From positions 2,294,001-2,358,000 of the forward strand of contig NZ_CP059569.1 in assembly GCF_014054985.1 (NCBI RefSeq): DNA of 64,000 bases, in the 5' to 3' direction. Below the pieces are notes generated by a model. That model did not search any database. It had not been told where the DNA came from and saw only the letters and a list, made by a program, of their open reading frames with translations. This DNA comes from Kingella oralis (GTDB taxonomy: Bacteria > Pseudomonadota > Gammaproteobacteria > Burkholderiales > Neisseriaceae). The translations under genes and the position numbers were made by a program. This document shows, in pieces, positions 41,284 to 49,754 of this stretch (positions are counted from its first letter, which is position 1; the number at the start of each line of letters is the position of its first letter).

Positions 41284-41655
41284 TTACGCTTCTTGTTTGC
41301 GCGCAGGCAGTTTTTCTTTAATGCGCGCCGCTTTACCCGTTAAGCCGCGCAAGTAATACAGTTTTGCACGACGCACATCACCGCGGCGTTTCACCTCAAT
41401 TTTTTCCACGTTAGGCGAATACAGTTGGAAAGTACGCTCCACACCTTCGCCGCTGGAAATTTTGCGAACGATAAAGTTGCTGTTCAAACCGCGGTTGCGG
41501 CGCGCAATCACCACGCCCTCATACGCTTGCAAACGGCTGCGGTTGCCTTCTACCACGCGCACAGACACCACAACGGTATCGCCGGGGGCAAATTCAGGGA
41601 TTTCTTTGTTCAAACGAGCAATTTCTTCTTGCTCTAACTGTTGGATTAAATTCAT
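41284..41655 (-). CDS. rplS: 50S ribosomal protein L19
   Basis: 123 residues. Conserved blocks: F-A-P-G-D-T-V-V-V-S-V-R-V-V-E-G-N-R-S-R-L-Q, E-G-V-V-I-A-R-R-N-R-G and the C-terminal K-L-Y-Y-L-R. Last gene of the rpsP-rimM-trmD-rplS operon, 24 bases after trmD. The C-terminal K-Q-E-A tail is a little longer than in E. coli. Confidence 0.97.
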   Translation of the reverse strand: MNLIQQLEQEEIARLNKEIPEFAPGDTVVVSVRVVEGNRSRLQAYEGVVIARRNRGLNSNFIVRKISSGEGVERTFQLYSPNVEKIEVKRRGDVRRAKLYYLRGLTGKAARIKEKLPARKQEA

Positions 41656-41679
41656 GATTTTTCCTTAATATAATATGGA

Positions 41680-42447
41680 TTATGCCTGTTGCTCTTGTTC
41701 CAAGCGGATTTTATCCAAGAGACGGGCTTCCTGTGGGAGTAAACAACGCCCGTCCAAAAGCTCGGGACGGCGTTGCAAAGTGCGGCGCAGCGATTGTTCC
41801 AACCGCCATTCCGCTATCAGCGCATGATTGCCCGATTTCAAAACCTCGGGAACGCTCATGCCCTGAAATTCTGTGGGGCGCGTGTAATGCGGGCAATCCA
41901 GCAAACCATTGGCAAACGAATCTTGCTCGGCAGACGCGCTATCGCCCAACACATTCGGCAGCAGGCGCAGCACCGCATCCATCAGCATCATCGCGGGCAG
42001 CTCGCCGCCCGATACCACAAAATCGCCGATGGAAATTTCTTCATCCACGCTGGTTTGCAACACGCGCTCGTCAATGCCTTCATAGCGGCCGCACAGCAGC
42101 ACCAAATTATCCAGTCGCGACAACGCTTGCACTTTGGCGTGGTTCAGCGGCGCACCTTGCGGGCTTAAATACACCACGCGGCTGTTTTCAGGCTGCCCTA
42201 TGCTATGTTGTTTGTAATGCTGTTTGGCGGCATCAATAGCAGTCTGAATCGGCGACGCCATCATAATCATGCCCGGTCCGCCGCCGAAAGGACGGTCGTC
42301 AATATAACCGAGTTTGTTGTCGGCGAATTGGCGGGGGTTGATGGCGGCAAATTGCCAGAGATTTTGCTTGAATGCGCGCCCTGTTACGCCGTATTCGGTG
42401 ATGCTGGCAAACATCTCGGGAAAGAGCGTAATGGCTTGAATAAACAT
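41680..42447 (-). CDS. trmD: tRNA (guanine-N1-)-methyltransferase (m1G37)
   Basis: SPOUT-fold enzyme that methylates G37 next to the anticodon and prevents frameshifts. 255 residues from ATG 42447, which overlaps the rimM stop in TGATG. Motifs: I-T-L-F-P-E-M-F at the N-terminus, P-F-G-G-G-P-G-M, L-L-C-G-R-Y-E-G-I-D-E-R and the knot segment I-S-I-G-D-F-V-V-S-G-G-E-L-P-A. A DUS encodes G-Q-P-E-N near residue 86. Confidence 0.96.
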   Translation of the reverse strand: MFIQAITLFPEMFASITEYGVTGRAFKQNLWQFAAINPRQFADNKLGYIDDRPFGGGPGMIMMASPIQTAIDAAKQHYKQHSIGQPENSRVVYLSPQGAPLNHAKVQALSRLDNLVLLCGRYEGIDERVLQTSVDEEISIGDFVVSGGELPAMMLMDAVLRLLPNVLGDSASAEQDSFANGLLDCPHYTRPTEFQGMSVPEVLKSGNHALIAEWRLEQSLRRTLQRRPELLDGRCLLPQEARLLDKIRLEQEQQA

Positions 42448-42956
42448 CAGTAATCCAAGCCCCAGTCGCAAGTGATTTGGCGGTTTTCGTTGTCCACGTT
42501 ATCAATAAATTGTTCAACGAAGGGAATCAGTTTTTCGCCATGCTCGCCGCGCACAATCAGAATATCATGTGCGCCTGTTTCCATCAAATTGATGACTTCG
42601 CCAAGGTGGATGCCCTCGCGGTTTTTGACTGCCATGCCCACGAGATCTGCCCAGTAATACTCGCCTTCTTCGGTGGGCTCAAATTGCTCACGGGGGACTT
42701 CAATGGTGTAGCCGCGTAATAGGGCGGCTGCGTCGCGGTCGTGGATGTGGGCGAGTTTGACTTGGAGTTCGTCGCCTGCCATTTTGCCGCTTTCCACTTC
42801 GGCTAGAATGTGTTCTTTGCCTTTGCTTAAACGCCATTGTGGGTAGTCTAATAGGCTATCGGTGTATTCGGTATTGGATTGGACTTTTATCCAGCCTTTG
42901 ATACCGAATGCGCCTTTGATGTAGCCCATTGCCACCCAGTTTTGCGTGTTGCTCAT
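42447..42956 (-). CDS. rimM: Ribosome maturation factor RimM
   Basis: Assists maturation of the 30S head around S19. 169 residues: N-terminal domain with M-G-Y-I-K-G-A-F-G-I-K-G-W, linker and PRC-barrel domain with Y-Y-W-A-D-L-V-G-M-A-V near residue 100. The ATG at 42956 was chosen by family alignment; the longer frame runs into rpsP. One-base overlap with trmD. Confidence 0.95.
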   Translation of the reverse strand: MSNTQNWVAMGYIKGAFGIKGWIKVQSNTEYTDSLLDYPQWRLSKGKEHILAEVESGKMAGDELQVKLAHIHDRDAAALLRGYTIEVPREQFEPTEEGEYYWADLVGMAVKNREGIHLGEVINLMETGAHDILIVRGEHGEKLIPFVEQFIDNVDNENRQITCDWGLDY

Positions 42957-42966
42957 GGCGTGAGAA

Positions 42967-43215
42967 TTAGGCGACCGCTTTTTGTTCGGCAACCAATTTG
43001 GCAACGGCATCGCTCACTTGCGCGCCGTTTGATACCCAGTGGTTCAGGCGGTCGGCATGGATGCGGATGCGTTCTTGTTTTTCGTTGGCTACGGGGTTGA
43101 AGAAACCTACGCGCTCAATGAAACGACCGTCGCGGCGGGCTTGTTTGTCGGCTGCAACGATGTAGAAGAAAGGACGTTTTTTAGAGCCGCCACGGGCTAA
43201 ACGGATAACTACCAT
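42967..43215 (-). CDS. rpsP: 30S ribosomal protein S16
   Basis: 82 residues starting M-V-V-I-R-L-A-R-G-G-S-K-K-R-P-F, with F-I-E-R-V-G-F-F-N-P near residue 37. First gene of the operon with rimM, trmD and rplS; its ATG follows AAGGAATCCCAATA. The 250 bases upstream contain no gene and should carry the operon promoter, but no clear pair of boxes was identified. Confidence 0.97.
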   Translation of the reverse strand: MVVIRLARGGSKKRPFFYIVAADKQARRDGRFIERVGFFNPVANEKQERIRIHADRLNHWVSNGAQVSDAVAKLVAEQKAVA

Positions 43216-43469
43216 TATTGGGATTCCTTAGGAAAATTAGGGATATGGAAAAACCGCGCATTTTAGTGTGTTTTGCCTTGTTTAGGCAAGCATTTATTTG
43301 GGATTGTGCGACGGGGGCGATGATCGGGGCGTTGCATTGAAGTTGGCAGAACGTAGGGCTACAATGTTTTCGTTAAACTCGGTGAATGAATGTTAAACGG
43401 TTGCGGCGTGGGTTTGCCGCTTCGCGCTCAATTTGAATTGAACTTGCTCAAACCACAAGGAGAATAACC

Positions 43470-44618
43470 ATGTCGGATTTAGAAAAAACTTTGCAACGTG
43501 TTGTGCCGCTGGCAACCCAATTGCGCCATGAATTGCACGCGCATCCTGAGTTGTCGGGGCAGGAAGTGTGGACGAAGCAGCGGCTGATGGATTTTTTGCG
43601 CGACCATTCGGGCTTGGAATTGTTTGACCGCGGGCATTATTTTTACGCGCTGTATCGCGGCACAAGCGATGCGCCGGCGATTGCATTTCGGGCGGATTTT
43701 GACGCGCTGCCGATTGAGGACGAAATTGAAGCGCCGTATCGTTCGCAATGCGCGGGCGTGGCGCATAAATGCGGGCATGATGGGCATTCGGCAACGTTGT
43801 GCGCGCTGGCTTTGACGGTGGAGGCGATGCAGCCTGAACGTTCGGCGGTGTTTTTGTTTCAGCCTGCCGAGGAAACGGGCGCGGGGGCGAAAACGTGTTT
43901 GGGCGTGTTTGATGAGCAGCATATCGGCGAGTTCTATGCGTATCACAATTATCCGGGCGAGCCGTTTAAAACAGTGTCGCTGCTGGCGGGGACGATTTGT
44001 TTAACGTCTAAGGGGTTGAGTTTGTTTTTTGATGGCAAGCCTGCGCACGCGAGCCAGCCTGAAAATGGGATTAACCCTGCTTATGCGATTGCGCGCTTGA
44101 TTGGGGAAATTGAGCAGATTCAAGCGGACGAATCGCTGTTTGAAGGGTTTATTCGCTGCACGATTGTGAATGTGCAGGTGGGCGAGGCGGCGTTTGGCGT
44201 GTCGGCGGGCGATGGGGTGCTGCGGCTGACCATTCGCGCGTATCACGAGCGCGATTTGACTAAGTTGGAGGAGCTGATTGTGGCGGCGGCGCGCCATTTG
44301 TGCGATGCGCGGGGCATTGGGCTGCGTACGGAAAGCTGCGACCATTTTCCCGCCACGGTGAACGATGAACGGGCGGTGGCGAAGGTGTGGGCAGCTTGCG
44401 AGCGCGCGGGTGTGCCGATTAAGCAATTGCCCGTGCCGTTTCGGGCTTCGGAGGATTTTGGTTGGTTTTTGAAACGGGTGCCGGGGGCGATGCTGTTTAT
44501 CGGCACGGGGGAGGATGCCGACCCGCTGCATACGGTGCATTATGATTTTCCTGATGATTTGATTGAGGTGGGGGTGCGGACGTTTTGGGCGTTGGTGGAA
44601 TCGGATAGGGTGTTGTGA
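43470..44618 (+). CDS. M20-family amidohydrolase/peptidase
   Basis: 382-residue zinc hydrolase of the M20D (aminoacylase/hippurate hydrolase-like) group. Metal and catalytic motifs: R-H-E-L-H-A-H-P-E-L-S near the N-terminus, A-F-R-A-D-F-D-A-L-P-I near residue 72, C-G-H-D-G-H-S-A-T near 98, and Q-P-A-E-E-T-G-A-G near 130. The conserved H of the lid domain is in D-G-K-P-A-H-A-S. A DUS encodes S-Q-P-E-N. Such enzymes deacylate N-acyl amino acids or amidated auxin-like compounds; the substrate is not decided. AAGGAGAATAACC precedes the ATG. Confidence 0.88.
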   Translation: MSDLEKTLQRVVPLATQLRHELHAHPELSGQEVWTKQRLMDFLRDHSGLELFDRGHYFYALYRGTSDAPAIAFRADFDALPIEDEIEAPYRSQCAGVAHKCGHDGHSATLCALALTVEAMQPERSAVFLFQPAEETGAGAKTCLGVFDEQHIGEFYAYHNYPGEPFKTVSLLAGTICLTSKGLSLFFDGKPAHASQPENGINPAYAIARLIGEIEQIQADESLFEGFIRCTIVNVQVGEAAFGVSAGDGVLRLTIRAYHERDLTKLEELIVAAARHLCDARGIGLRTESCDHFPATVNDERAVAKVWAACERAGVPIKQLPVPFRASEDFGWFLKRVPGAMLFIGTGEDADPLHTVHYDFPDDLIEVGVRTFWALVESDRVL

Positions 44619-44625
44619 AGCGTGG

Positions 44626-44657
44626 GGCAGCCTGAAAATAGGATTTCAGGCTGCCTT
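44626..44657 (+). terminator. Inverted DUS pair after the amidohydrolase
   Basis: GGGCAGCCTGAAAA and TTTCAGGCTGCC, 5-base loop, seven bases after the stop codon. Confidence 0.55.
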
Positions 44658-44755
44658 ACAGAATGTCAATTTTGTGAATGTGATGGTGGGGATTATGATG
44701 GTTATGTTGGGCAAAACGGGGTGGGATATGTTGGTGCAAGGTTGGCGAGAGGCAG

Positions 44756-45121
44756 GTGTTAGAGCGATTAAACGCTGCGCCAACAAGCACTTGGCGATTG
44801 GTGGAGGTGGAAATTAAAGTGAAAGGGAGCAAATTTTTTGGATTTGACTTTGGCTACTACACTAAGGTGATGGGTAATGAGTTGTATATTGAGATTGGTG
44901 CGGGTAGTTTGCAACCAGACAATTCGTGGCGGTTGCAGGTAAACGGGCAGTCTTTGCTGCTGGCGGTGGCGCGTGATGATGGGGAGGCGGTGGTGCCGTT
45001 GGATGGGGAGTTGAATTGTTTGCAGGGGTTAAGCAGTGCTGAGCGGGCGCGTTTGAAAGGGGAAATACAGCGGGCGGTGGAGGCAGGGGCAACGGGGAAT
45101 ATAATGGTTGAGGCAGCCTGA
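44756..45121 (+). CDS. Hypothetical protein
   Basis: 121 residues from a GTG; no ATG lies in frame before the core. The sequence has a W-R-L-V-E-V-E-I-K-V-K-G segment, Y-I-E-I-G-A-G and a helical C-terminus (L-S-S-A-E-R-A-R-L-K). No family recognised. Its start is weak and an alternative frame (ATG 44697 or so) overlaps, so the true N-terminus is unsure and an early frameshift is possible. The last codons are DUS-encoded. Confidence 0.4.
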   Translation: MLERLNAAPTSTWRLVEVEIKVKGSKFFGFDFGYYTKVMGNELYIEIGAGSLQPDNSWRLQVNGQSLLLAVARDDGEAVVPLDGELNCLQGLSSAERARLKGEIQRAVEAGATGNIMVEAA

Positions 45122-45203
45122 AAACGGGATTTCAGGCTGCCCCGGGCGTTCATTCCATCCACTATAATGCGTGTTCCCACCAACCCGAAACGGAGAATAT
45201 CAA

Positions 45204-46058
45204 ATGAACCAAACAGTAACCCTTAACAATGGCGCAGAAATGCCTTTGCTCGGCTTTGGCGTGTTCCAAATGGCAGATAAAGCCGAGTGCGAACAAGCCG
45301 TACACGCGGCGATTGACAGCGGCTACCGCCTGATTGACACCGCCGCCAGCTATCAAAACGAAACGGAAGTTGGCAATGCGCTGCGTGCGCACGGCATTGA
45401 CCGCAAGGAAATTTTCTTGACTACCAAATTATGGGTGCGCGGCAACAGTTACGAAGGCGCGAAAGCGCAGTTTGAACGCAGCCTGAACCGTCTGCAAACG
45501 GATTATGTGGATTTGTATCTCATCCACCAGCCCTACGGCGACGTGTTTGGCGCGTGGCGGGCAATGGTGGAATTGCAGGCGGCGGGCAAAATCCGTGCCA
45601 TTGGCGTGAGCAATTTTTACCCCGACCGCTTAACCGATTTGGCGGTGTTCAGCGGCATCAAGCCTGCCGTAAACCAAATTGAAGTGAACCCGTTTAACCA
45701 GCAGCTTCATGCCGTGCCGTTTAACCAAAGCGAGGGCGTGCAGCCGCAGGCATGGGCACCATTTGCCGAAGGGCGCAATAATCTGTTTGCGCACCCTTTG
45801 CTTGCGCCAATCGCCCAAGCGCACGGCAAAAGCATCGGGCAAGTGGTTTTACGCTGGCTGGCGCAACGCGGCGTGGCAAGTCTTGCCAAATCGGTGCGCC
45901 CCGAGCGCATGGTGGAAAACCAAGCCATTTGGGATTTTGAACTGAGCGAAGCCGAAATGCGCCAAATCACGGCGATGGACACCGCTACCAGCGCATTTTT
46001 CTCCCACCGAGACCCCGAGCGCATCAAATGGATGGCGGGGCGGGAAATGGATGTGTGA
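45204..46058 (+). CDS. Aldo/keto reductase
   Basis: 284-residue NADPH-dependent oxidoreductase of the AKR superfamily. The catalytic tetrad is present: D45, Y50, K75 and H108 (in L-I-D-T-A-A-S-Y, T-T-K-L-W and L-I-H-Q-P). The C-terminal NADPH-binding R-x-E-R is seen in K-S-V-R-P-E-R-M. It is of the 2,5-diketo-gluconate reductase/YvgN-like type that reduces small aldehydes such as methylglyoxal. Start preceded by CGGAGAATATCAA. Confidence 0.92.
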   Translation: MNQTVTLNNGAEMPLLGFGVFQMADKAECEQAVHAAIDSGYRLIDTAASYQNETEVGNALRAHGIDRKEIFLTTKLWVRGNSYEGAKAQFERSLNRLQTDYVDLYLIHQPYGDVFGAWRAMVELQAAGKIRAIGVSNFYPDRLTDLAVFSGIKPAVNQIEVNPFNQQLHAVPFNQSEGVQPQAWAPFAEGRNNLFAHPLLAPIAQAHGKSIGQVVLRWLAQRGVASLAKSVRPERMVENQAIWDFELSEAEMRQITAMDTATSAFFSHRDPERIKWMAGREMDV

Positions 46059-46065
46059 AACGGAG

Positions 46066-46106
46066 CAGGCAGTCTGAAAAACGGGTTTGGGTTTCAGGCT
46101 GCCTTT
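46066..46106 (+). terminator. Inverted DUS pair (one half degenerate)
   Basis: CAGGCAGTCTGAAAAA, a one-base DUS variant, opposite GTTTCAGGCTGCCTTTT. Confidence 0.45.
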
Positions 46107-46139
46107 TGTGTTGTGATTATTTTTTAAGGAACGGAAACG

Positions 46140-47195
46140 ATGCGCCCTTTAACGTGTGAAATCCGCTTGGATTATTTGCGGGACAATTATCAATATTTGA
46201 AAGCGCTGCACGGCAACAAGCTGCTGGCGGTGATGAAGGCGAACGCTTATGGGCACGGGGCGGTGCAGTGTGCGCGCGCATTGCATGATGCGGCGGACGG
46301 TTTTGCGGTGGCGTTTTTGGAAGAGGCGGTGGAGCTGCGCGAGGCGGGAATTACCAAGCCGATTGTGGTGCTGGAAGGGGTTTTTCAGGCTGCCGATTAT
46401 GCGGCGGTGGCGGAATACCGCTTGTGGCCGGTGGTGCATTGTCAGGCGCAGTTGGAGGGGCTGCTGGCGTTTGATTGGCGCGAGCCGGCAACGGTGTGGT
46501 TGAAGATGGACAGCGGGATGCACCGCACGGGCTTTTTCCCGCATAACTATGCGGCGGCGTTTGCTGCACTGCGCCAGAGCGGCAAGGTGGGGGAGATTGT
46601 GAAGATGTCGCATTTTGCCTGCGCGGACGAAACCGAGAGGGGGATGACCCAAATGCAGTTGGAGGCGTTTGATTTGGCTTGCGCGGGACTGGATGGGGCG
46701 GAGAGCTTGGCGAATTCGGCGGCGATAATGGCGTATCCCGAGGCGCGGCGCGATTGGGGGCGGGCGGGGCTGGCGTTGTATGGTGTGGACCCGTTCGGCG
46801 CGTTTTCAGGCAGCCTGAAACCGGTGATGCGCTTGAAAAGCGAGGTGTTCGCCGAGCGAGTGTTGCAGCCACACGAGCCGATTGGCTACGGCGCTTCGTT
46901 TTACACCAAGCGTTCCACGCGGGTGGGCGCGGTGGCGGGGGGCTATGCGGACGGCTATCCGCGCCGCGCCGCGAGCGATACGCCGGTGGCGATTGACGGC
47001 GTGCGCAGCCGTTTGATTGGGCGGATTTCCATGGATATGCTCACGGTGGATTTGCAGCAGGCGGATATGGGCGTGGGCAGCGAGGTGGAGCTGTTTGGCG
47101 ACATCATCAGCGTGAACGAAGTCGCCGCCGCGGCGGGGACGATTGCTTACGAGGTGTTGTGCAATGTGAAGCGGGCGAAGCGGGTTTATAGTTGA
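46140..47195 (+). CDS. alr: Alanine racemase
   Basis: PLP enzyme making D-alanine for peptidoglycan. 351 residues. PLP lysine K33 in V-M-K-A-N-A-Y-G-H-G; second base Y255 in I-G-Y-G-A-S-F-Y; R in R-I-S-M-D-M. DUS encode V-F-Q-A-A-D near residue 82 and F-S-G-S-L-K-P near 223, the latter as an overlapping DUS dimer. The last two codons and the stop come from the arm of the Correia-like element. AAGGAACGGAAACG precedes the ATG. Confidence 0.96.
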   Translation: MRPLTCEIRLDYLRDNYQYLKALHGNKLLAVMKANAYGHGAVQCARALHDAADGFAVAFLEEAVELREAGITKPIVVLEGVFQAADYAAVAEYRLWPVVHCQAQLEGLLAFDWREPATVWLKMDSGMHRTGFFPHNYAAAFAALRQSGKVGEIVKMSHFACADETERGMTQMQLEAFDLACAGLDGAESLANSAAIMAYPEARRDWGRAGLALYGVDPFGAFSGSLKPVMRLKSEVFAERVLQPHEPIGYGASFYTKRSTRVGAVAGGYADGYPRRAASDTPVAIDGVRSRLIGRISMDMLTVDLQQADMGVGSEVELFGDIISVNEVAAAAGTIAYEVLCNVKRAKRVYS

Positions 47196-47292
47196 TTAGA
47201 ATTTCAATGATACGGCGTTGCCAACGCCCTGATGTACTATTCGTACACGGCTCTCGTTGTCGCCTTGTCTCATTTTTATTTTAATCAACTAT
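47187..47292. mobile_element. Correia-like (CREE/NEMIS type) element
   Basis: About 106 bp. The left arm TATAGTTGATTA and the right arm TAATCAACTAT are inverted; inside are TACGGCGTTGCC, GTACTATTCGTAC and GTCGCCTTGTCTCAT, all familiar from neisserial Correia repeats (whose ends are TATAGTGGATTA). Its length fits the short class. The left arm overlaps the 3' end of alr. Confidence 0.75.
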
Positions 47293-47513
47293 TATTTGGC
47301 GGCAGCCTGAAAATGGGGGAATAGGTTTTTCAGGCTGCCTATGCGCGCTGGTTTGCCGGAGGCAGCCTGCGGAGCGTAGCGGAGTTGCGAAGCTAAAACC
47401 ATGCGGTGCATTCGCCTTTATCAGCCAAACATGGCACAATGCGCTGTTTTTTCAGGCTGCCCCACCCGCATCGGCAGCCTAGGCAGCCTGAAACCAGCCA
47501 AAGGATACCCACC
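47196..47513. other. Intergenic stretch after alr
   Basis: 318 bases: the rest of the Correia-like element, a DUS pair (47300-47340), the DUS-linked tail repeat (47359-47399), and two DUS within the leader of the lipoprotein gene. No gene seen; the frame from 47406 is a DUS-encoded extension. Confidence 0.65.
47359..47399 (+). repeat. DUS-linked tail repeat
   Basis: GGCAGCCTGCGGAGCGTAGC followed by GGAGTTGCGAAGCTAAAACC, upstream of the lipoprotein gene. Confidence 0.7.
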
Positions 47514-47966
47514 ATGCTTAAACACTCTTTTCTCGCCGTTGCCGCGCTCGCCCTGCTTGCCGCGTGCGCGGGCGACGGCAGTTCCAAAAATCCCGCGATG
47601 AAAGCGCAGGGAAGCTGGAAAGAAATCGGCAAAATCAACGAGGGCAACATTGACGTGTCCTACGATACAGGCAGCCTGAAACGGCAAGGCAACACCGCCA
47701 CGCTCACCGACCGCAAATACGTGCACAAGCCCAGCAAAGAAAGCTACCGCAACACGCCCGAATACAAATACGCCATCAGCCAATGGATGTTTCAATGTGA
47801 TGCTCGTACTTACCGCACTACGCAAACCGAGTTTTTTAATGACAAAGGCAAATCGCTCGCCAAACATCAATATTCCGCCAGCCAAACGCGCTACGAAACC
47901 GCTTTGCCCGACACCCCCGCCGCCAGCCTGCTGAACATCGCGTGCGCGCCGAAAACCGCCAAGTAG
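47514..47966 (+). CDS. Lipoprotein resembling the surface-adhesin E family
   Basis: 150 residues with signal peptide and lipobox L-L-A-A-C (cysteine near residue 18). The mature part has the pattern of the adhesin-E-like domain: W-K-E-I-G-K-I-N, T-L-T-D-R-K-Y-V, Y-A-I-S-Q-W-M-F-Q-C-D-A-R-T-Y-R and a matching second cysteine near the C-terminus. Haemophilus protein E of this fold binds host matrix; here only the fold is suggested. A DUS encodes T-G-S-L-K-R. Start preceded by AAAGGATACCCACC. Confidence 0.65.
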   Translation: MLKHSFLAVAALALLAACAGDGSSKNPAMKAQGSWKEIGKINEGNIDVSYDTGSLKRQGNTATLTDRKYVHKPSKESYRNTPEYKYAISQWMFQCDARTYRTTQTEFFNDKGKSLAKHQYSASQTRYETALPDTPAASLLNIACAPKTAK

Positions 47967-47985
47967 TCCGACCAATCGTTACCAA

Positions 47986-48025
47986 CAGGCAGCCTGAAAG
48001 CCGATTTTCGCTTTTCAGGCTGCCC
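47986..48025 (+). terminator. Inverted DUS pair
   Basis: CAGGCAGCCTGAAAG and CTTTTCAGGCTGCC, 11-base loop, 20 bases after the lipoprotein stop. Confidence 0.45.
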
Positions 48026-48068
48026 TTGCAATCAACCAACCTATTGTTTTTGTTTACAGAGAACCGCC

Positions 48069-49493
48069 ATGCCCAACCTAACCGTTTACAACACCCTTAC
48101 CCGCCAAAAAGAACCCTTTATCCCACTCAACCCGCAAAACGTGCGCATGTATGTGTGCGGCATGACCGTGTATGACTACTGCCACCTCGGGCACGCCCGC
48201 GTGCTGGTGGTGTTTGACATGATTGCCCGCTGGCTGCGCCAACACGGCTACCCGCTGACTTACGTGCGCAACATCACCGACATCGACGACAAAATCATCG
48301 CTCGTGCCAACGAAAACGGCGAGACCATCCAACAGCTCACCGCCCGCTTCATCGCCGCCATGAACGAAGATTCCGACGCGCTGGGCGTGCAGCGCCCCGA
48401 TGTAGAACCCAAAGCCACCGAACACATCGCGCAAATGATCGCCATGATTGAGCAACTCATCGCCAACGGCAAAGCCTACTCCGCCGCCAACGGCGATGTT
48501 TACTACGCCGTGCGCGAGTTCCCCGCCTATGGGCAGCTATCGGGCAAATCGCTGGACGATTTGCGCGCAGGCGAGCGCGTGGAAGTGGACGGCTTTAAGC
48601 GCGACCCGCTGGATTTTGTGCTGTGGAAAGCCGCCAAACCCGAAGAGCCGCATTGGCAAAGCCCTTGGGGTAACGGGCGGCCAGGCTGGCACATCGAATG
48701 CTCCGCGATGGGTGGCGAACTGTTTGGCGACACGTTTGACATCCACGGCGGCGGCGCAGATTTGCAATTTCCCCACCACGAAAACGAAATCGCCCAAAGC
48801 TGCGGCGCACACCACGGCATCAGCGGCGAACACGCGCCCCGCGCCGCGCACAAAACCATCGACAGCCATGTGAAATACTGGCTGCACAACGGCTTTATCC
48901 GCGTGGACAACGAAAAAATGTCCAAATCGCTGGGCAATTTTTTCACCATCCGCGATGTGCTGAAAAAATACGATGCCGAAGTGGTGCGCTTTTTTATTTT
49001 GCGCGCACACTACCGCAGCCCGCTCAATTATTCCGACGCGCATTTGGACGATGCCAAACACTCGCTCACCAGCCTGTATAATGCCTTGGGCAACGTCGCC
49101 CCCGCGCCATTCACATTAAGCGAACACGCCAACGACTACACCCGCCGCTTCTACGCCGCAATGGACGACGACTTTGACACCGTAAAAGCCGTTGCCGTGT
49201 TGTTTGAGCTGGCAAAAGAAGTCAACAAAACCCAATCCGCCGAGCTTTCAGGCTGCCTGAAAGCATTGGCAGGCGTGCTGGGCTTGTTGCAACGCGAACC
49301 CCACGAATTTTTGCAAAGCGGCGCGCCCGATAACGGCTTATCGGCAGACGCGATTGAAGCCTTGATTGCCCAACGCAACCTTGCCCGCGCCAACAAAAAT
49401 TGGGCAGAATCCGACCGCATCCGCGATGAACTCGCCGCGCAAGGCGTGGTGCTGCGCGATGCGGGCGGCGAGACGACTTGGACGCGGGAGTAG
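48069..49493 (+). CDS. cysS: Cysteinyl-tRNA synthetase
   Basis: Charges tRNA-Cys in the cytoplasm. 474 residues, class I synthetase. Zinc ligand C30 before G-M-T-V-Y-D-Y, the HIGH-type H-L-G-H at 39-42 and K-M-S-K-S at 283-287; W-H-I-E-C-S-A-M and D-I-H-G-G-G-A-D-L-Q-F-P-H-H-E-N between them. An overlapping DUS dimer encodes L-S-G-C-L-K near residue 395. Confidence 0.97.
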   Translation: MPNLTVYNTLTRQKEPFIPLNPQNVRMYVCGMTVYDYCHLGHARVLVVFDMIARWLRQHGYPLTYVRNITDIDDKIIARANENGETIQQLTARFIAAMNEDSDALGVQRPDVEPKATEHIAQMIAMIEQLIANGKAYSAANGDVYYAVREFPAYGQLSGKSLDDLRAGERVEVDGFKRDPLDFVLWKAAKPEEPHWQSPWGNGRPGWHIECSAMGGELFGDTFDIHGGGADLQFPHHENEIAQSCGAHHGISGEHAPRAAHKTIDSHVKYWLHNGFIRVDNEKMSKSLGNFFTIRDVLKKYDAEVVRFFILRAHYRSPLNYSDAHLDDAKHSLTSLYNALGNVAPAPFTLSEHANDYTRRFYAAMDDDFDTVKAVAVLFELAKEVNKTQSAELSGCLKALAGVLGLLQREPHEFLQSGAPDNGLSADAIEALIAQRNLARANKNWAESDRIRDELAAQGVVLRDAGGETTWTRE

Positions 49494-49754
49494 GCGGGGC
49501 GATTGTTTGTATTAGCTTGCAATGAAATCAAGGCAGCCTGAAAACGGATGATGATGATGCGTTTTCAGGCTGCCTTTGTATGTGGCAAAGCAAGTAGGGG
49601 GGGGGCGGCGGCTTTGCCACGCACCATTTAAGCATGGTGAGACGGTGCATGAGCAAGCTCACGCCCCTACTGTGGATGCCCCCAAACATTTTCAGGCTGC
49701 CTCAGCAATCCAAGGCAGCCTGAAATCTTATTGTTTGTGAACGCGAATGTTGGC
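49494..49754. other. Converging intergenic region with repeats
   Basis: Contains a DUS pair (49531-49577), a G9 run (49597-49605), a block of two small palindromes (ACCATTTAAGCATGGT and TGAGCAAGCTCA) and another DUS pair (about 49689-49725). Nothing coding. Confidence 0.6.

Noticed and set aside
40791..41321. 176-codon frame between ptsI and rplS
   Set aside because: Its protein is a chain of DUS-encoded R-Q-P-E-N, F-R-L-P and F-Q-A-A peptides and overlaps the rplS terminator.
49597..49605. Phase-variable promoter at the G9 run
   Set aside because: Both flanking genes converge on the run, so no promoter or start codon is in reach; kept only as a low-interest note.
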